From assembly GCF_014696715.1 (NCBI RefSeq), contig NZ_JACJQO010000007.1, positions 61,394 to 125,393 of the forward strand: DNA of 64,000 nucleotides, in the 5' to 3' direction. Shown one piece after another: positions 1-8,347 of this stretch. This stretch comes from Pseudanabaena sp. FACHB-2040. Its GTDB lineage: Bacteria > Cyanobacteriota > Cyanobacteriia > Phormidesmidales > Phormidesmidaceae. Position 1 is the first letter of the stretch. Every line of letters starts with the position of its first letter. The notes beneath the pieces are model-generated. The model had not been told where the DNA came from. It did no database searches and worked only from the letters and a program-made list of their open reading frames with translations. Both the position numbers and the translations under genes were made by a program.

Positions 1-100
1 CCCAGCGAAAATCTTGCCTTCCGGGAAACCGATAAGACTTCATCGAGACTTGAAACTGAGCGTTTAAGATTGGGGTTTGTGTAAGTTTTTGGTTTAGCCC

Positions 101-919
101 ATGACCGTAAGGTTTTCTCCTGATTCTCTGACTGTGCCTGTTTCAGAGAGTCCTCTAGCGCCAGCAGTCTATATCGTTGGGGCTGGGCCTGGGGATCCTG
201 AGCTGCTAACTCTCAAGGCCTACCGTCTCCTGAGTCGGGCAGATGTGATTCTTTATGCAAACTCTCTGGTGCCGGAGCAGGTTTTGAGCTGGATTCGGCC
301 TGAGGCCGAGCGCATTGGCACCGCCAATAAAACGCTGGAAGACATTTTGCCGTTGATGGTAGAGCGAGTGCGGGCTGGGCAGTCAGTGGTGCGCCTGCAG
401 TCAGGTGACCCGAGTCTTTACAGCGCGATTCATGAACAGATGCAGGCGCTAGCCGAGGCCGAAATTCCCTTCGAGGTGGTGCCCGGCATCAGTGCTTACC
501 AGGCAGCAGCGGCCAAGCTCAACGTAGAGCTGACCGTGCCTGGTCTGGTGCAGTCGATCATCCTTACCCGCATCAGTGGCCGCACTCAGGTTCCTGAGAG
601 CGAAGATCTAGCCTCTCTAGCAGCTCATAAAACAAGCCTCTGCCTGTACCTCAGTGCCCGCCATGTAGAGGAGTCGCAGGCAAAACTGCTGCTGCACTAC
701 CCGCCCGACACGCCTGTGGCCATTTGCTTTCGTCTGGGCTGGCCGGATGAGCAGATCTGGCTGGTGCCGCTCTCAGAAATGGCTGAGGTAACCCAGCGGG
801 AGAACCTAATTCGCACGACTTTATATGTAGTAAGTCCGGCTCTGGCAGGGGGAAAAGTTCGCTCTCAACTCTACAACCCTAGCCACACTCACCTGTTCCG
901 GCCCCGTTCTGCTACCTAA
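101..919 (+). CDS. cobM: Precorrin-4 C11-methyltransferase
   Basis: SAM-dependent methyltransferase that methylates C-11 of the corrin precursor (precorrin-4, or the cobalt form in CbiF-type enzymes) in cobalamin synthesis; cytosolic. The 272-residue protein shows the tetrapyrrole methylase fold: the N-terminal loop VGAGPGDPELLTLKA near residues 26-40, the SAM-binding GDPSLYS loop near residue 102 and VPGISAYQAAAA near residue 127. About 20 residues precede the usual family start, so a later start is possible. No other cob genes are in the window and no cobalamin riboswitch is visible in the 100 bases upstream. CobM and CbiF cannot be separated from this sequence alone; family assignment is firm. 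Confidence 0.93.
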   Translation: MTVRFSPDSLTVPVSESPLAPAVYIVGAGPGDPELLTLKAYRLLSRADVILYANSLVPEQVLSWIRPEAERIGTANKTLEDILPLMVERVRAGQSVVRLQSGDPSLYSAIHEQMQALAEAEIPFEVVPGISAYQAAAAKLNVELTVPGLVQSIILTRISGRTQVPESEDLASLAAHKTSLCLYLSARHVEESQAKLLLHYPPDTPVAICFRLGWPDEQIWLVPLSEMAEVTQRENLIRTTLYVVSPALAGGKVRSQLYNPSHTHLFRPRSAT

Positions 920-1088
920 TGGAAACATTGGGCTATTGCTGAGCGAAATTTATAATCAGCAGCGGAGTAGGAGGGGCAAAGCCAGGCATGCCCATCAATC
1001 GGTTTTCGTTTCAGAGTTGAGTCGATTCCTGAACAGGCGATAATGGAAGACAGACAACCTTCGATGTCTGGACGTTACTGTAAGCATC

Positions 1089-1598
1089 ATGGACTATCTC
1101 GTAGCTGTCCTTCCCGATCGCATCAAAGCCGAAGCTGCCTACTCAGCCCTGGAAAAAGCAGAGCTGTCAATGCAGAATGTTGCCATCTTGGGCAAGGGCT
1201 ACAAAAGCGCCAATGAATATGGCCTGATTGATCCTGCCGACGAGGCTTGGAAGCAAATCCGGCTGATGATGGTTTGGCTGGTGCCCTTTGGCTTTGTAGC
1301 TGGTTTTTGTTTTAACGCCATCACTGGACTAGACACCTTTCCTTGGGCCGGAGCGATCGGTAACGAGGTCATCGGCGGAATTTTGGGCGCAGGCTCGGCT
1401 GCGATGGGAGCCTTTTTTGTCGGCGGTGGCGTAGGCGTGACTCTTGGCAGTGGCGACGCCCTGTCTTACCGCAACCGACTCAACGCAGGTAAATATCTCG
1501 TGGTGGTTCGAGGCCCTGAAAGCCTAATCCGGCAAGCAACCCCGATTCTGCGTGATTTTCGCCCAGAGAATATTCAGGGGTACTCGGCAAACGGGTAG
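1089..1598 (+). CDS. Conserved membrane protein, function unknown
   Basis: A 169-residue protein with a hydrophilic N-terminal domain (about 1-55), two hydrophobic stretches (about 58-80 and 90-120, the second very rich in glycine and alanine) and a short soluble C-terminus. The start region YLVAVLPDRIKAEAAYSALEKA and the later KYLVVVRG segment look like two halves of a small alpha/beta domain interrupted by the membrane hairpin, reminiscent of general-stress membrane proteins. It lies 20 bases before the next gene and is probably cotranscribed with it. I recognise the layout as common in cyanobacteria but cannot assign a function. Confidence 0.8.
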   Translation: MDYLVAVLPDRIKAEAAYSALEKAELSMQNVAILGKGYKSANEYGLIDPADEAWKQIRLMMVWLVPFGFVAGFCFNAITGLDTFPWAGAIGNEVIGGILGAGSAAMGAFFVGGGVGVTLGSGDALSYRNRLNAGKYLVVVRGPESLIRQATPILRDFRPENIQGYSANG

Positions 1599-1618
1599 GT
1601 CTTTTTAAGGAGTAACCC

Positions 1619-1984
1619 TTGACCAAAAAACGCTTCATCATCGAAATGGGTATGGGGATTGACCAGCACGGTCAATCCCCGACAGTGGCAGCGGCGCGGG
1701 CGGTGCGCAATGCGATCGCAAACAATGCCCTACTAGGAATTTGGGAGGTAGCTGGACTGAGCCACCCTAATGAAATGATTGTGGATGTGCAGGTGGCAGT
1801 CCCCTACCCCGAACAGGTGCAGCAGGAGGAGGTGCTAGCGGTGCTGCCCTTCGGGCAAAAAACGCTGACGCTGGAGCCGGGCGGCATGGTGGTAGCCGGG
1901 CGGGCGATCCCTGAGCTGGAAGATAAGAACGACGATATGTATATTGCTGTGGCTGCCGTGACGGTTTCAATTGAAGCCGATTGA
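1619..1984 (+). CDS. Lin0512 family protein
   Basis: Small 121-residue protein with the Lin0512-family pattern: an N-terminal strand RFIIEMGMGIDQHGQ, then AAARAVRNAI, and a C-terminal strand with MYIAVAAVTVSI. The family is widespread and uncharacterised; related proteins assemble as small alpha/beta oligomers. Translation probably starts at TTG 1619 because AAGGAG at 1607-1612 is six bases upstream and the family normally begins right at this MTKK-like segment. It follows the membrane-protein gene by 20 bases, suggesting one transcript. No function can be proposed from sequence. Confidence 0.85.
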   Translation: MTKKRFIIEMGMGIDQHGQSPTVAAARAVRNAIANNALLGIWEVAGLSHPNEMIVDVQVAVPYPEQVQQEEVLAVLPFGQKTLTLEPGGMVVAGRAIPELEDKNDDMYIAVAAVTVSIEAD

Positions 1985-2017
1985 TTTTCCGGTTCTGATG
2001 TCAGGGGCAAATGTTCG

Positions 2018-3076
2018 TTACAGATGTCGGGCTCCGCGATAGCGCATTTTGCTTTTTATCAGGTGGCGCTGCATGAACTGAGGCATATCGCCTTGGTGAC
2101 CCATCAGGATAATCGTGTCACCCTGGGCCAGATAGCTGTCGCGGCTGGGGTGAATCAGCACTTCGCCATTGGCCCGACGCAGTGCCACAGTGATAAACGT
2201 GCCTTTGCCCCGCACTTCAATGTCACCCACGGTGCCGCCGATTAAAGAGGAGTCGGGCTGCACGATTAGCTCGCTGAGCTGAATGTCGAGTTCGGCCAGC
2301 ATTTCGTTGAGGCTGTGGTGGCCGTCGGTTTGGGAGAGAAAATCGACGGCAGCCGGATGGATAATCATGTGGGCTATTCGCAGGGCGCTGATGGTGGCGG
2401 GCAGCACAACGTGATTGGCCCCAGCTAGCCGAAGCTTGCGCTCGGTTGAGGGCATTTCCCCGCGCGCCAGAATCATCAGGGTAGGGCTGAGTTCGCGGGC
2501 GGTGAGGGTAATGAAGACATTGGCTGCATCATCAGGCAACACTGTGGCCAGGGACCGGGCGCGACTGATTTGCACATCGCAGAGCACCTGCTCGTCGGTG
2601 GCGTTGCCCTGGTACACCAAATAGCCCTGCTCCCGAGCCTGCTCTAGCCGCTCGCTATTGTTGTCGATCACGACGAAGGGTTGGCGCTCATCGGCCAGCC
2701 GTCGGGCCACCATCTGCCCAATGCGGCCATAGCCACAGATAATGACGTGCTTTTCTAGATGGGCAATTTCTTGGGTCATGCGCTGAATGTTAAGTGCTCG
2801 ATGAATCTCTCCCTCGGTGATCAGCTGCACCACACCAGAGACAATGTAAGTCAGAGAGAAGAACCCAGCGACTATCACTAGCATGGTGAAGGCTTTAAGT
2901 TCGGGGGTGGTCAGGGCACGCACCTCGCCATAGCCCACCCCAAACACGGTGATGACCACCATATAGACTGCGTCAATTAGATCCCAACCGGCAAGGACAT
3001 AGCCTGTAACAGCAGTGAGAACCGTCAGCAGAAAAGTGACGACGCCCGTAGTGATTCGCCTAAGGGAAGATTGCAT
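2018..3076 (-). CDS. Two-TM potassium channel with RCK/TrkA-N domain
   Basis: Predicted inner-membrane K+ channel subunit of the MthK/Kch type. Residues about 10-30 and 65-90 are hydrophobic helices flanking a pore loop with filter VFGVGYGEV; then come a TrkA-N Rossmann domain (HVIICGYGRIGQMVARRL, with a GxGxxG nucleotide loop and acidic VVIDNN after beta-2) and a TrkA-C domain ending near residue 345. Such channels are gated by ligand binding to the cytoplasmic ring. The filter has GYGE where classical channels have GYGD. TTG 3079 precedes ATG 3076 and I prefer the ATG. The gene is convergent with the Lin0512 gene, 33 bases away. Confidence 0.9.
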   Translation of the reverse strand: MQSSLRRITTGVVTFLLTVLTAVTGYVLAGWDLIDAVYMVVITVFGVGYGEVRALTTPELKAFTMLVIVAGFFSLTYIVSGVVQLITEGEIHRALNIQRMTQEIAHLEKHVIICGYGRIGQMVARRLADERQPFVVIDNNSERLEQAREQGYLVYQGNATDEQVLCDVQISRARSLATVLPDDAANVFITLTARELSPTLMILARGEMPSTERKLRLAGANHVVLPATISALRIAHMIIHPAAVDFLSQTDGHHSLNEMLAELDIQLSELIVQPDSSLIGGTVGDIEVRGKGTFITVALRRANGEVLIHPSRDSYLAQGDTIILMGHQGDMPQFMQRHLIKSKMRYRGARHL

Positions 3077-3490
3077 CAATCTTTAATTGGAAAAAAGACT
3101 GAGTAAAGCCCCATTAGATTGAGCCTATGTATCTGAAAGCCCCTTGTTACAAGGGTAGGCCAGATATTGCTCAAAGGGCAGGCCAAGGGGTTTCGAATTT
3201 GAGCAATCAAGGTATACTGAATAAAAGCAAACTCGAAACGAGTATGACTTTGTAGGTATTTCTTCAAGTGTCTCTTTGGCGTGGCTTGAAACATTCCCAC
3301 AGTTTGGGTGCTGACTTAGCCGGGTATAGCCGGATCAAGGCGCTAACCCTTCCTATCTCTACAAAGATCGGGGGAGCCGTTGGCACGGTTTTGACGAAGT
3401 GGCGCTGAGGGAAAACATTTCACCCATCAGACCTATGAATCCCTGATTGATGACTCGCTAAGCTAAAAATCTCTACTCTACAGAAGCAAT
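3077..3490. other. Gene-free stretch between divergent genes
   Basis: This 414-base gap separates the K+ channel gene (minus) from the oligopeptidase gene (plus) and should carry both promoters. A 74-codon minus-strand frame at its left end has no recognisable domain or start signal and is not called. I see no tRNA, no strong terminator and no recognised regulator box. TAGCCGG occurs twice within about 15 bases near 3318-3335, with no clear meaning. Confidence 0.6.
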
Positions 3491-5578
3491 ATGACTGCGA
3501 TCGCATCCCCAAATCCTCTCCTGATTGGGAAAGGTTTGCCCCCCTTCGAAGCTATCAAGCCGGAGCACATTGTCCCTGGCATGACGCAGCTGATTGAGGA
3601 GCTGGAGCAGGCATTGACTGATCTAGAAGCAAACGTTCAGCCAACCTGGGCCGGGCTGGTTGAACCCCTAACCAAGATTGAAGAACGCCTGCGCTGGAGC
3701 TGGGGCATTATCGGCCATCTCATGGGCGTGAAAAACAGCCCAGAACTGCGGGAGGCCTACGAAGCAGTGCAGCCGCCTCTGGTGCAGCTTGCCAGCCGCA
3801 TGGGACAGAGCAAGCCGGTTTACGAAGCATTTAAGCAAATTCGCGGCGGGGCTGACTGGCCCAGTTTGGATCTAGCCCAGCAGCGGATCGTGGAGTCGGC
3901 CATCCGGGAGGCTGAGCTGTCGGGGGTAGGGCTAGAGGGCGCTGCGAAGGAGCGCTTCAATGAAATTCAGCAAGAACTGGCAGAGCTATCCACCAAGTTC
4001 TCGAACAACGTTTTGGATGCGACCAAAGCCTTTAGCCTCACGTTGACCACACCTGAAGAGGTGGCGGGGCTGCCCCCCAGTCTGCTAGCCCTCTCGGCCC
4101 AGGCCGCTCGCGAAGCAGGGGAAACCGACGCTACTGCCGAAGCAGGACCGTGGCGAATCACGCTAGATCACCCTAGCTTTGGACCTTTCCTGCAGCACAG
4201 CCGCCGCCGGGATCTGCGGGAGCAGATCTACCGAGCTTTTATCACCCGGGCCTCTCAGGGTGAACTCGACAACACACCTAACATCGAGCAGATTCTGGCG
4301 CTACGCCAGGAAATGTCTCAGCTATTGGGCTACCCCACCTACGCTGAGTTGAGCATCGCCCGCAAGATGGCTCCCTCAGTAGAAGCCATTGAGCAGCTGA
4401 TGGAAGAGCTGCGAAGTGCCAGCTACGATGCTGCCGTCTCGGAACTAGACACGCTCAAGACCTTTGCCCAAGAGAAAGGGGCAGCAGAGGCAAATGATCT
4501 CAAGCAGTGGGACATGTCTTTCTGGTCTGAGCGAATGCGGGAAGAAAAGTATGGCCTTAATGATGAGGAACTGCGGCCCTACTTCCCGCTGCCTCAGGTG
4601 CTCGGTGGCTTGTTCTCGTTGGCTCAGCGGCTCTTTAGCATTACCATTACTCCGGCAGACGGTGAAGCGCCTGTCTGGCATCCTGACGTGCGCTACTTCC
4701 GGGTTGCTAACGAAGCGGGAGATTCGATTGCTCACTTCTACCTTGATCCCTACAGCCGTCCCGCTGAAAAACGGGGCGGGGCCTGGATGGATGAGTGTGT
4801 GAACCGGGGCAAACTGGGCAATTCAGTGCGCCTGCCAGTCGCTTACCTGGTGTGCAACCAGGCTCCTCCTGTCGATGGCAAACCCAGCCTGATGACCTTC
4901 CGCGATGTAGAAACCCTGTTCCACGAGTTTGGTCACGGCCTGCAGCACATGCTGACGACAGTGGACTATCCCGGTGCTTCGGGTATCAACAATGTTGAGT
5001 GGGATGCGGTAGAGCTGCCCAGCCAATTCATGGAAAACTGGTGCTACCACCGCGACACACTGCTGCAGCTAGCGCGGCACTACGAGACTGGCGAACCCTT
5101 GCCCGAAGACCTGTATCAAAAGATCGTGGCAGCCCGCGCCTTCATGACCGGCAGCGCCATTTTGCGGCAGGTTAACTTTGGCTGGCTTGATATTGAGCTG
5201 CACTACCGCTATCAGCCGGGAGGCGCTGAGACGATTCAGTCGGTGCGCGATCGCATCTCTGCTAAGACTACGGTCCTCAAGCCCCTGCCCGAAGACGCCT
5301 TTCTCTGCGCCTTTGGCCACATTTTCGCGGGAGGCTATGCGGCAGGCTACTACAGCTACTTCTGGGCCGAAGTGCTCAGTGCCGATGCTTTCTCTGCCTT
5401 TGAAGAGGTGGGTCTGGAGAATGATAGTGCGATCGCAGAAACTGGGCGCAAGTTCCGCGATACGGTGCTGTCGCTAGGCGGCAGTCGCCATCCGATGGAA
5501 GTCTTCAAATCCTTCCGGGGTCGTGAACCTAGCACCGAAGCCTTGCTGCGCCATCGGGGTCTAGTAACAGCAGCTTAG
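3491..5578 (+). CDS. prlC: M3 family oligopeptidase A-like metallopeptidase
   Basis: Cytosolic zinc endopeptidase of family M3 (oligopeptidase A, thimet oligopeptidase-like) that degrades short peptides, including released signal peptides. The 695-residue length is normal. The zinc site is LFHEFGHGLQHM near residue 475 (HEFGH fits HExxH), followed by the third-ligand region NNVEWDAVELPSQFMENW. The C-terminal helical part with FAGGYAAGYYSYFWAEV is characteristic. The start ATG 3491 is immediately followed by a HIP1-like GCGATCGC. The gene stands alone and is followed by a clear terminator. Confidence 0.95.
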   Translation: MTAIASPNPLLIGKGLPPFEAIKPEHIVPGMTQLIEELEQALTDLEANVQPTWAGLVEPLTKIEERLRWSWGIIGHLMGVKNSPELREAYEAVQPPLVQLASRMGQSKPVYEAFKQIRGGADWPSLDLAQQRIVESAIREAELSGVGLEGAAKERFNEIQQELAELSTKFSNNVLDATKAFSLTLTTPEEVAGLPPSLLALSAQAAREAGETDATAEAGPWRITLDHPSFGPFLQHSRRRDLREQIYRAFITRASQGELDNTPNIEQILALRQEMSQLLGYPTYAELSIARKMAPSVEAIEQLMEELRSASYDAAVSELDTLKTFAQEKGAAEANDLKQWDMSFWSERMREEKYGLNDEELRPYFPLPQVLGGLFSLAQRLFSITITPADGEAPVWHPDVRYFRVANEAGDSIAHFYLDPYSRPAEKRGGAWMDECVNRGKLGNSVRLPVAYLVCNQAPPVDGKPSLMTFRDVETLFHEFGHGLQHMLTTVDYPGASGINNVEWDAVELPSQFMENWCYHRDTLLQLARHYETGEPLPEDLYQKIVAARAFMTGSAILRQVNFGWLDIELHYRYQPGGAETIQSVRDRISAKTTVLKPLPEDAFLCAFGHIFAGGYAAGYYSYFWAEVLSADAFSAFEEVGLENDSAIAETGRKFRDTVLSLGGSRHPMEVFKSFRGREPSTEALLRHRGLVTAA

Positions 5579-5668
5579 GGCCACTGGCTCGACTCTACTC
5601 AGTATGCAATAGCCTTACTGTAGAGACAGGCACGCCTTCAACTAGCTCAATTCAATCAGTTCAATTAG

Positions 5669-5699
5669 GAGGAAGATCAGCGGTGTATCTTCCTCTTTT
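5669..5699 (+). terminator. Rho-independent terminator after the oligopeptidase gene
   Basis: A perfect 9-bp stem GAGGAAGAT / ATCTTCCTC (5669-5677 and 5687-5695) with a 9-base loop is followed by TTTT, about 90 bases past the oligopeptidase stop codon. Confidence 0.8.
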
Positions 5700-5840
5700 G
5701 CATCTGAGCAGGCCAGCAAAATCTATCTTCTACAATGAGGTGCGGGTGAGTTGCTTAAACAACTCGGGGCTGCTGCCCCTAAAATCAGTTGTGAAGTTTG
5801 CCCAGTCATCCAACACTTCAAGTAAGGACAGGTTGAGTCT

Positions 5841-6164
5841 ATGACCAAGCGCAAGCCATTTTGGAAGCTGTCAACTCAGCAGTCCCCACCCAACCAGGAT
5901 GACCCAGGGAACCGCCAGCACGTGCGAGAAACACTGCTGACAGCTGTCGATACTCAGATTCGCGATAATGCTCCGCCTGAAACTCGGCTAACCTTTGAGC
6001 GTCTGGTGCGAGAGGGGCAGTCTGAAGATGATGCTCGTCGTCTGATTGCCCGTGTATTGGTTACAGAAATGAATACGCTGGTTCAAGCGCAGGAGCTTTA
6101 TAGCGAAGAGCGGTATATTGCAGCTCTGCAGCGGCTGCCTCAACGGCCCGGTACGAGTAGTTGA
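5841..6164 (+). CDS. Small conserved hypothetical protein
   Basis: A 107-residue soluble protein. The first 25 residues are basic and proline/glutamine-rich and look disordered; from about residue 26 the rest is predicted helical, with ETRLTFERLVREG, DDARRLIARVL and a C-terminal YIAALQRLP motif. I remember this pattern in small cyanobacterial proteins of unknown function but know no named domain. The ATG at 5841 follows a weak purine stretch. It is monocistronic, between the terminator of the oligopeptidase gene and a convergent Crp-type regulator. Confidence 0.75.
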   Translation: MTKRKPFWKLSTQQSPPNQDDPGNRQHVRETLLTAVDTQIRDNAPPETRLTFERLVREGQSEDDARRLIARVLVTEMNTLVQAQELYSEERYIAALQRLPQRPGTSS

Positions 6165-6219
6165 AAGAACAGTTCAACTTTAGCTACCCCTAGCTAGATC
6201 CTGTCTTAGGCGGCGCTTC

Positions 6220-6945
6220 TTAGCTACGCAGCCTTTCATTGATGTAATGATTAAATTCCTGCTTAACCAACCGATAGCAGTCACAGGCTGTAGCCTCTAG
6301 CCCTTTTCGGTCAAGAATCGTGATTTTGCCGCGAGTAGCGCTGATGAGCCCGGCTGACTGCAGCTCTCCTGTCACCAAACTAACCGTTGGGCGGCCCGAG
6401 CCGATCATCTGGGCTAAGACGTCTCGGGTTAGCAACAGCTCTGAGGTCTCTGTGCAGTCTTGGGCTGCCAACAGCCAGCGGCACAGCCTTTCTTCTACCC
6501 GGTGAAAGCGGTTGCAGAGGACTGACTGCGACAGCTGCACGATTTTGAGATAAGTAAAAGCAGCCACGCGTTTTTGCAGCGTGGCAGATTGGTTTAAAAT
6601 TTCAAGAAACGTGTCAGCCTCCAACCTCAAGGCCTGGCCCTTAATCTGCACCTGCACTTGCCAAGGTGCACCTCCCTCATTGAGGAACAGCGGAATTCCA
6701 GCCATCCCCTCATTCCCCGTCACGCCCATTTCAATCTCCTCTCCCAAGGGTGTTACGTTGACCCAAGACAACAGGCCCGCTGTTGGAAAGTAAACCTCTG
6801 TGATGGGTTCTCTAATGCCGTGAAGAATGGCTGCATGCGGCAGCTCAACTTCCTCTAATTTGGGCCAAAGAAGCTTATAGTCCCGCAATGGGAGCGAATC
6901 TAGAAGGTAATTGTGGAAAATTTCACGTTTTTCTGGGTTAGACAT
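6220..6945 (-). CDS. Crp/Fnr family transcriptional regulator
   Basis: Predicted DNA-binding regulator of 241 residues: a cyclic-nucleotide-type beta-barrel sensor (about residues 20-130) and a C-terminal winged helix with the segment VLAQMIGSGRPTVSLVTGELQSAGLI as recognition region. The sensor lacks an obvious Fnr-type iron-sulphur cysteine set; the several cysteines cluster in the second half. The longer reading frame to 6996 is rejected because ATG 6945 is preceded by a very strong AGGAGGAGG ribosome site on the minus strand. The inducer is unknown. The receiver gene is divergent, about 160 bases away, so the two may be related in signalling, which is inference. Confidence 0.88.
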   Translation of the reverse strand: MSNPEKREIFHNYLLDSLPLRDYKLLWPKLEEVELPHAAILHGIREPITEVYFPTAGLLSWVNVTPLGEEIEMGVTGNEGMAGIPLFLNEGGAPWQVQVQIKGQALRLEADTFLEILNQSATLQKRVAAFTYLKIVQLSQSVLCNRFHRVEERLCRWLLAAQDCTETSELLLTRDVLAQMIGSGRPTVSLVTGELQSAGLISATRGKITILDRKGLEATACDCYRLVKQEFNHYINERLRS

Positions 6946-7108
6946 CCTCCTCCTCCTATTTGTTTCGCCTAGGGCGAAATTTCTGCCTAGTTTCATTAGA
7001 CTCCCTGTGGGGCAATCTCTTCCGTTCGCCAGCGAACGGACTTCCGGCTCATTCAGTCCCTAAACTGTCAACAGTCAAATTTTGGGCTTGCGCCAAAGTT
7101 GAGAATGT

Positions 7109-7486
7109 GTGGTCTCTTTGGCTAAACCGCGAATTCTGTGTGTTGATAGCTCAGCCGATGACTGCGAGCTGCTTCGTTTTGTTTTGAGTGATGCAGGGTA
7201 TGAGGTTGAGGCGGTGCAAACTTTGGCGGAGGGTGTTCAAGTTGCTCTCAGCAGCCTGCCGGATCTGTATCTATTAGACGTGTACCTACCGGATGGCACT
7301 GGATTTGATCTGGTAAAACGCATTCGAACTCTGACCCCAGTTGCTCCGGTGATTATCTGCTCTGCAGACGTCCGTGAAACAACCCGGCAACAGGCGACTG
7401 CTGTTGGGGTGCAGGCTTTTATGGCAAAACCTGTAAATCTAGACGTATTGACCGAAACGGTTGCTCGGCTCTTGCCGGGCCATTAA
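7109..7486 (+). CDS. Stand-alone response regulator receiver protein
   Basis: A 125-residue CheY-like receiver domain with no output domain. The acidic pocket is in ILCVDSSADDCE, the phosphoacceptor aspartate in LYLLDVYLPDG (about residue 54), and the switch lysine in FMAKPVN (about residue 109). The first acidic-pair position is D-S rather than D-D (CVDSSAD), although DD follows four residues on, which may shift metal binding. Translation likely begins at GTG 7109. It should act by protein contact rather than DNA binding, with a kinase outside this window. Confidence 0.9.
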   Translation: MVSLAKPRILCVDSSADDCELLRFVLSDAGYEVEAVQTLAEGVQVALSSLPDLYLLDVYLPDGTGFDLVKRIRTLTPVAPVIICSADVRETTRQQATAVGVQAFMAKPVNLDVLTETVARLLPGH

Positions 7487-7567
7487 AGCAGGTGTTATCT
7501 ACAGCTAGAAAGCCTTTGCCATCGGATGCTCATACCGAACGAACAGAACTGACAAAATCCTAATAAA

Positions 7568-7594
7568 AAAAGACGGGCTGTGAACCCGTCTTTT
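7568..7594. terminator. Bidirectional terminator
   Basis: A perfect 10-bp stem AAAAGACGGG / CCCGTCTTTT (7568-7577 and 7585-7594) with a 7-base loop has T-runs on both strands. It sits between the convergent receiver gene and ctaE and should serve both. Confidence 0.9.
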
Positions 7595-7649
7595 GCAAGA
7601 GTAGATGGTTAAAGCTGTTGGTGCAGATGAGGCTTTGTTTAGAAGGCCG

Positions 7650-8273
7650 TTAAAACAGCGTCAGGACGTAGATCAAGATGAATAGAACAATCCAGACGAT
7701 GTCAACGAAGTGCCAGTAGATCTCGGCCATCTCTACGCCAACATGCTTTTCGGCAGAGTAATGACCAGGGCGGCGAGAGCGCCACAGCACGCCCAAGATC
7801 AGCAGTAGGCCGATAAAGACGTGGGCTCCGTGAAAGCCGGTTGTGAGGTAGAAACAGTTGCTAAAGAGATTGGTTCGTAAGCCATAGCCCAGGTTCATGT
7901 ATTCATACACCTGTCCGGCTAGGAAAACGGCTCCCATTGCGGCGGTGACCATGTACCACTTGCGTAGGCCAGCCACATCGCCTTTCTTGATAGCTTCGTC
8001 GCCCAGGTGGATTACAAAACTGGATGCCACCAGAATGACGGTGTTAATTGCTGGCAGCAGCAGTTCGACTTCGGTGCCTTCAGGAGGCCACTCGGCAATC
8101 GTGCTGCGGAAGACGAGGTAGACCGCAAAGAAGCCTGCGAACATCAAAAATTCGGAGGAGAGGAAAGTAATGAGCCCCCAGACTCGCAGGTCGGGGTGTT
8201 CCCCGTGGTGGGCATCTCCGAGGCCAGCCTCATGGGCGGCGGCGGTTTGGCTGTTTTCGAGTGCGCCTTGCAT
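7650..8273 (-). CDS. ctaE: Cytochrome c oxidase subunit III
   Basis: Third core subunit of an aa3-type heme-copper oxidase, embedded in the cytoplasmic or thylakoid membrane. The 207-residue form starting at ATG 8273 fits the five-helix bacterial subunit III; the frame extends 19 codons further but that extension contains only an unconserved segment. Diagnostic stretches are WGLITFLSSEFLMFAGFF in the first helix, the TTGFHGAHVFIG loop, and the C-terminal WHFVDIVWIVLF. It is the last gene of ctaC-ctaD-ctaE, 74 bases after ctaD, and ends just before a bidirectional terminator. Confidence 0.95.
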   Translation of the reverse strand: MQGALENSQTAAAHEAGLGDAHHGEHPDLRVWGLITFLSSEFLMFAGFFAVYLVFRSTIAEWPPEGTEVELLLPAINTVILVASSFVIHLGDEAIKKGDVAGLRKWYMVTAAMGAVFLAGQVYEYMNLGYGLRTNLFSNCFYLTTGFHGAHVFIGLLLILGVLWRSRRPGHYSAEKHVGVEMAEIYWHFVDIVWIVLFILIYVLTLF

Positions 8274-8347
8274 GGTGGTACCGTGAATGAAAAATAGTTG
8301 TTGCAGGGGCGTAGAGATGTGGCTAACCACATCTCTACGGGAGGGGG

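Noticed and set aside
1..100. Possible cobalamin riboswitch before cobM
   Set aside because: No B12-box-like segment is visible in the short upstream sequence available.
3076..3300. 74-codon minus-strand frame just upstream of the K+ channel gene
   Set aside because: No domain, no ribosome site, irregular composition; it lies in the expected promoter region.
7105..7111. Alternative ATG near the start of the receiver gene
   Set aside because: ATG 7105 is in a different frame; GTG 7109 is needed to read the receiver domain from its first strand.
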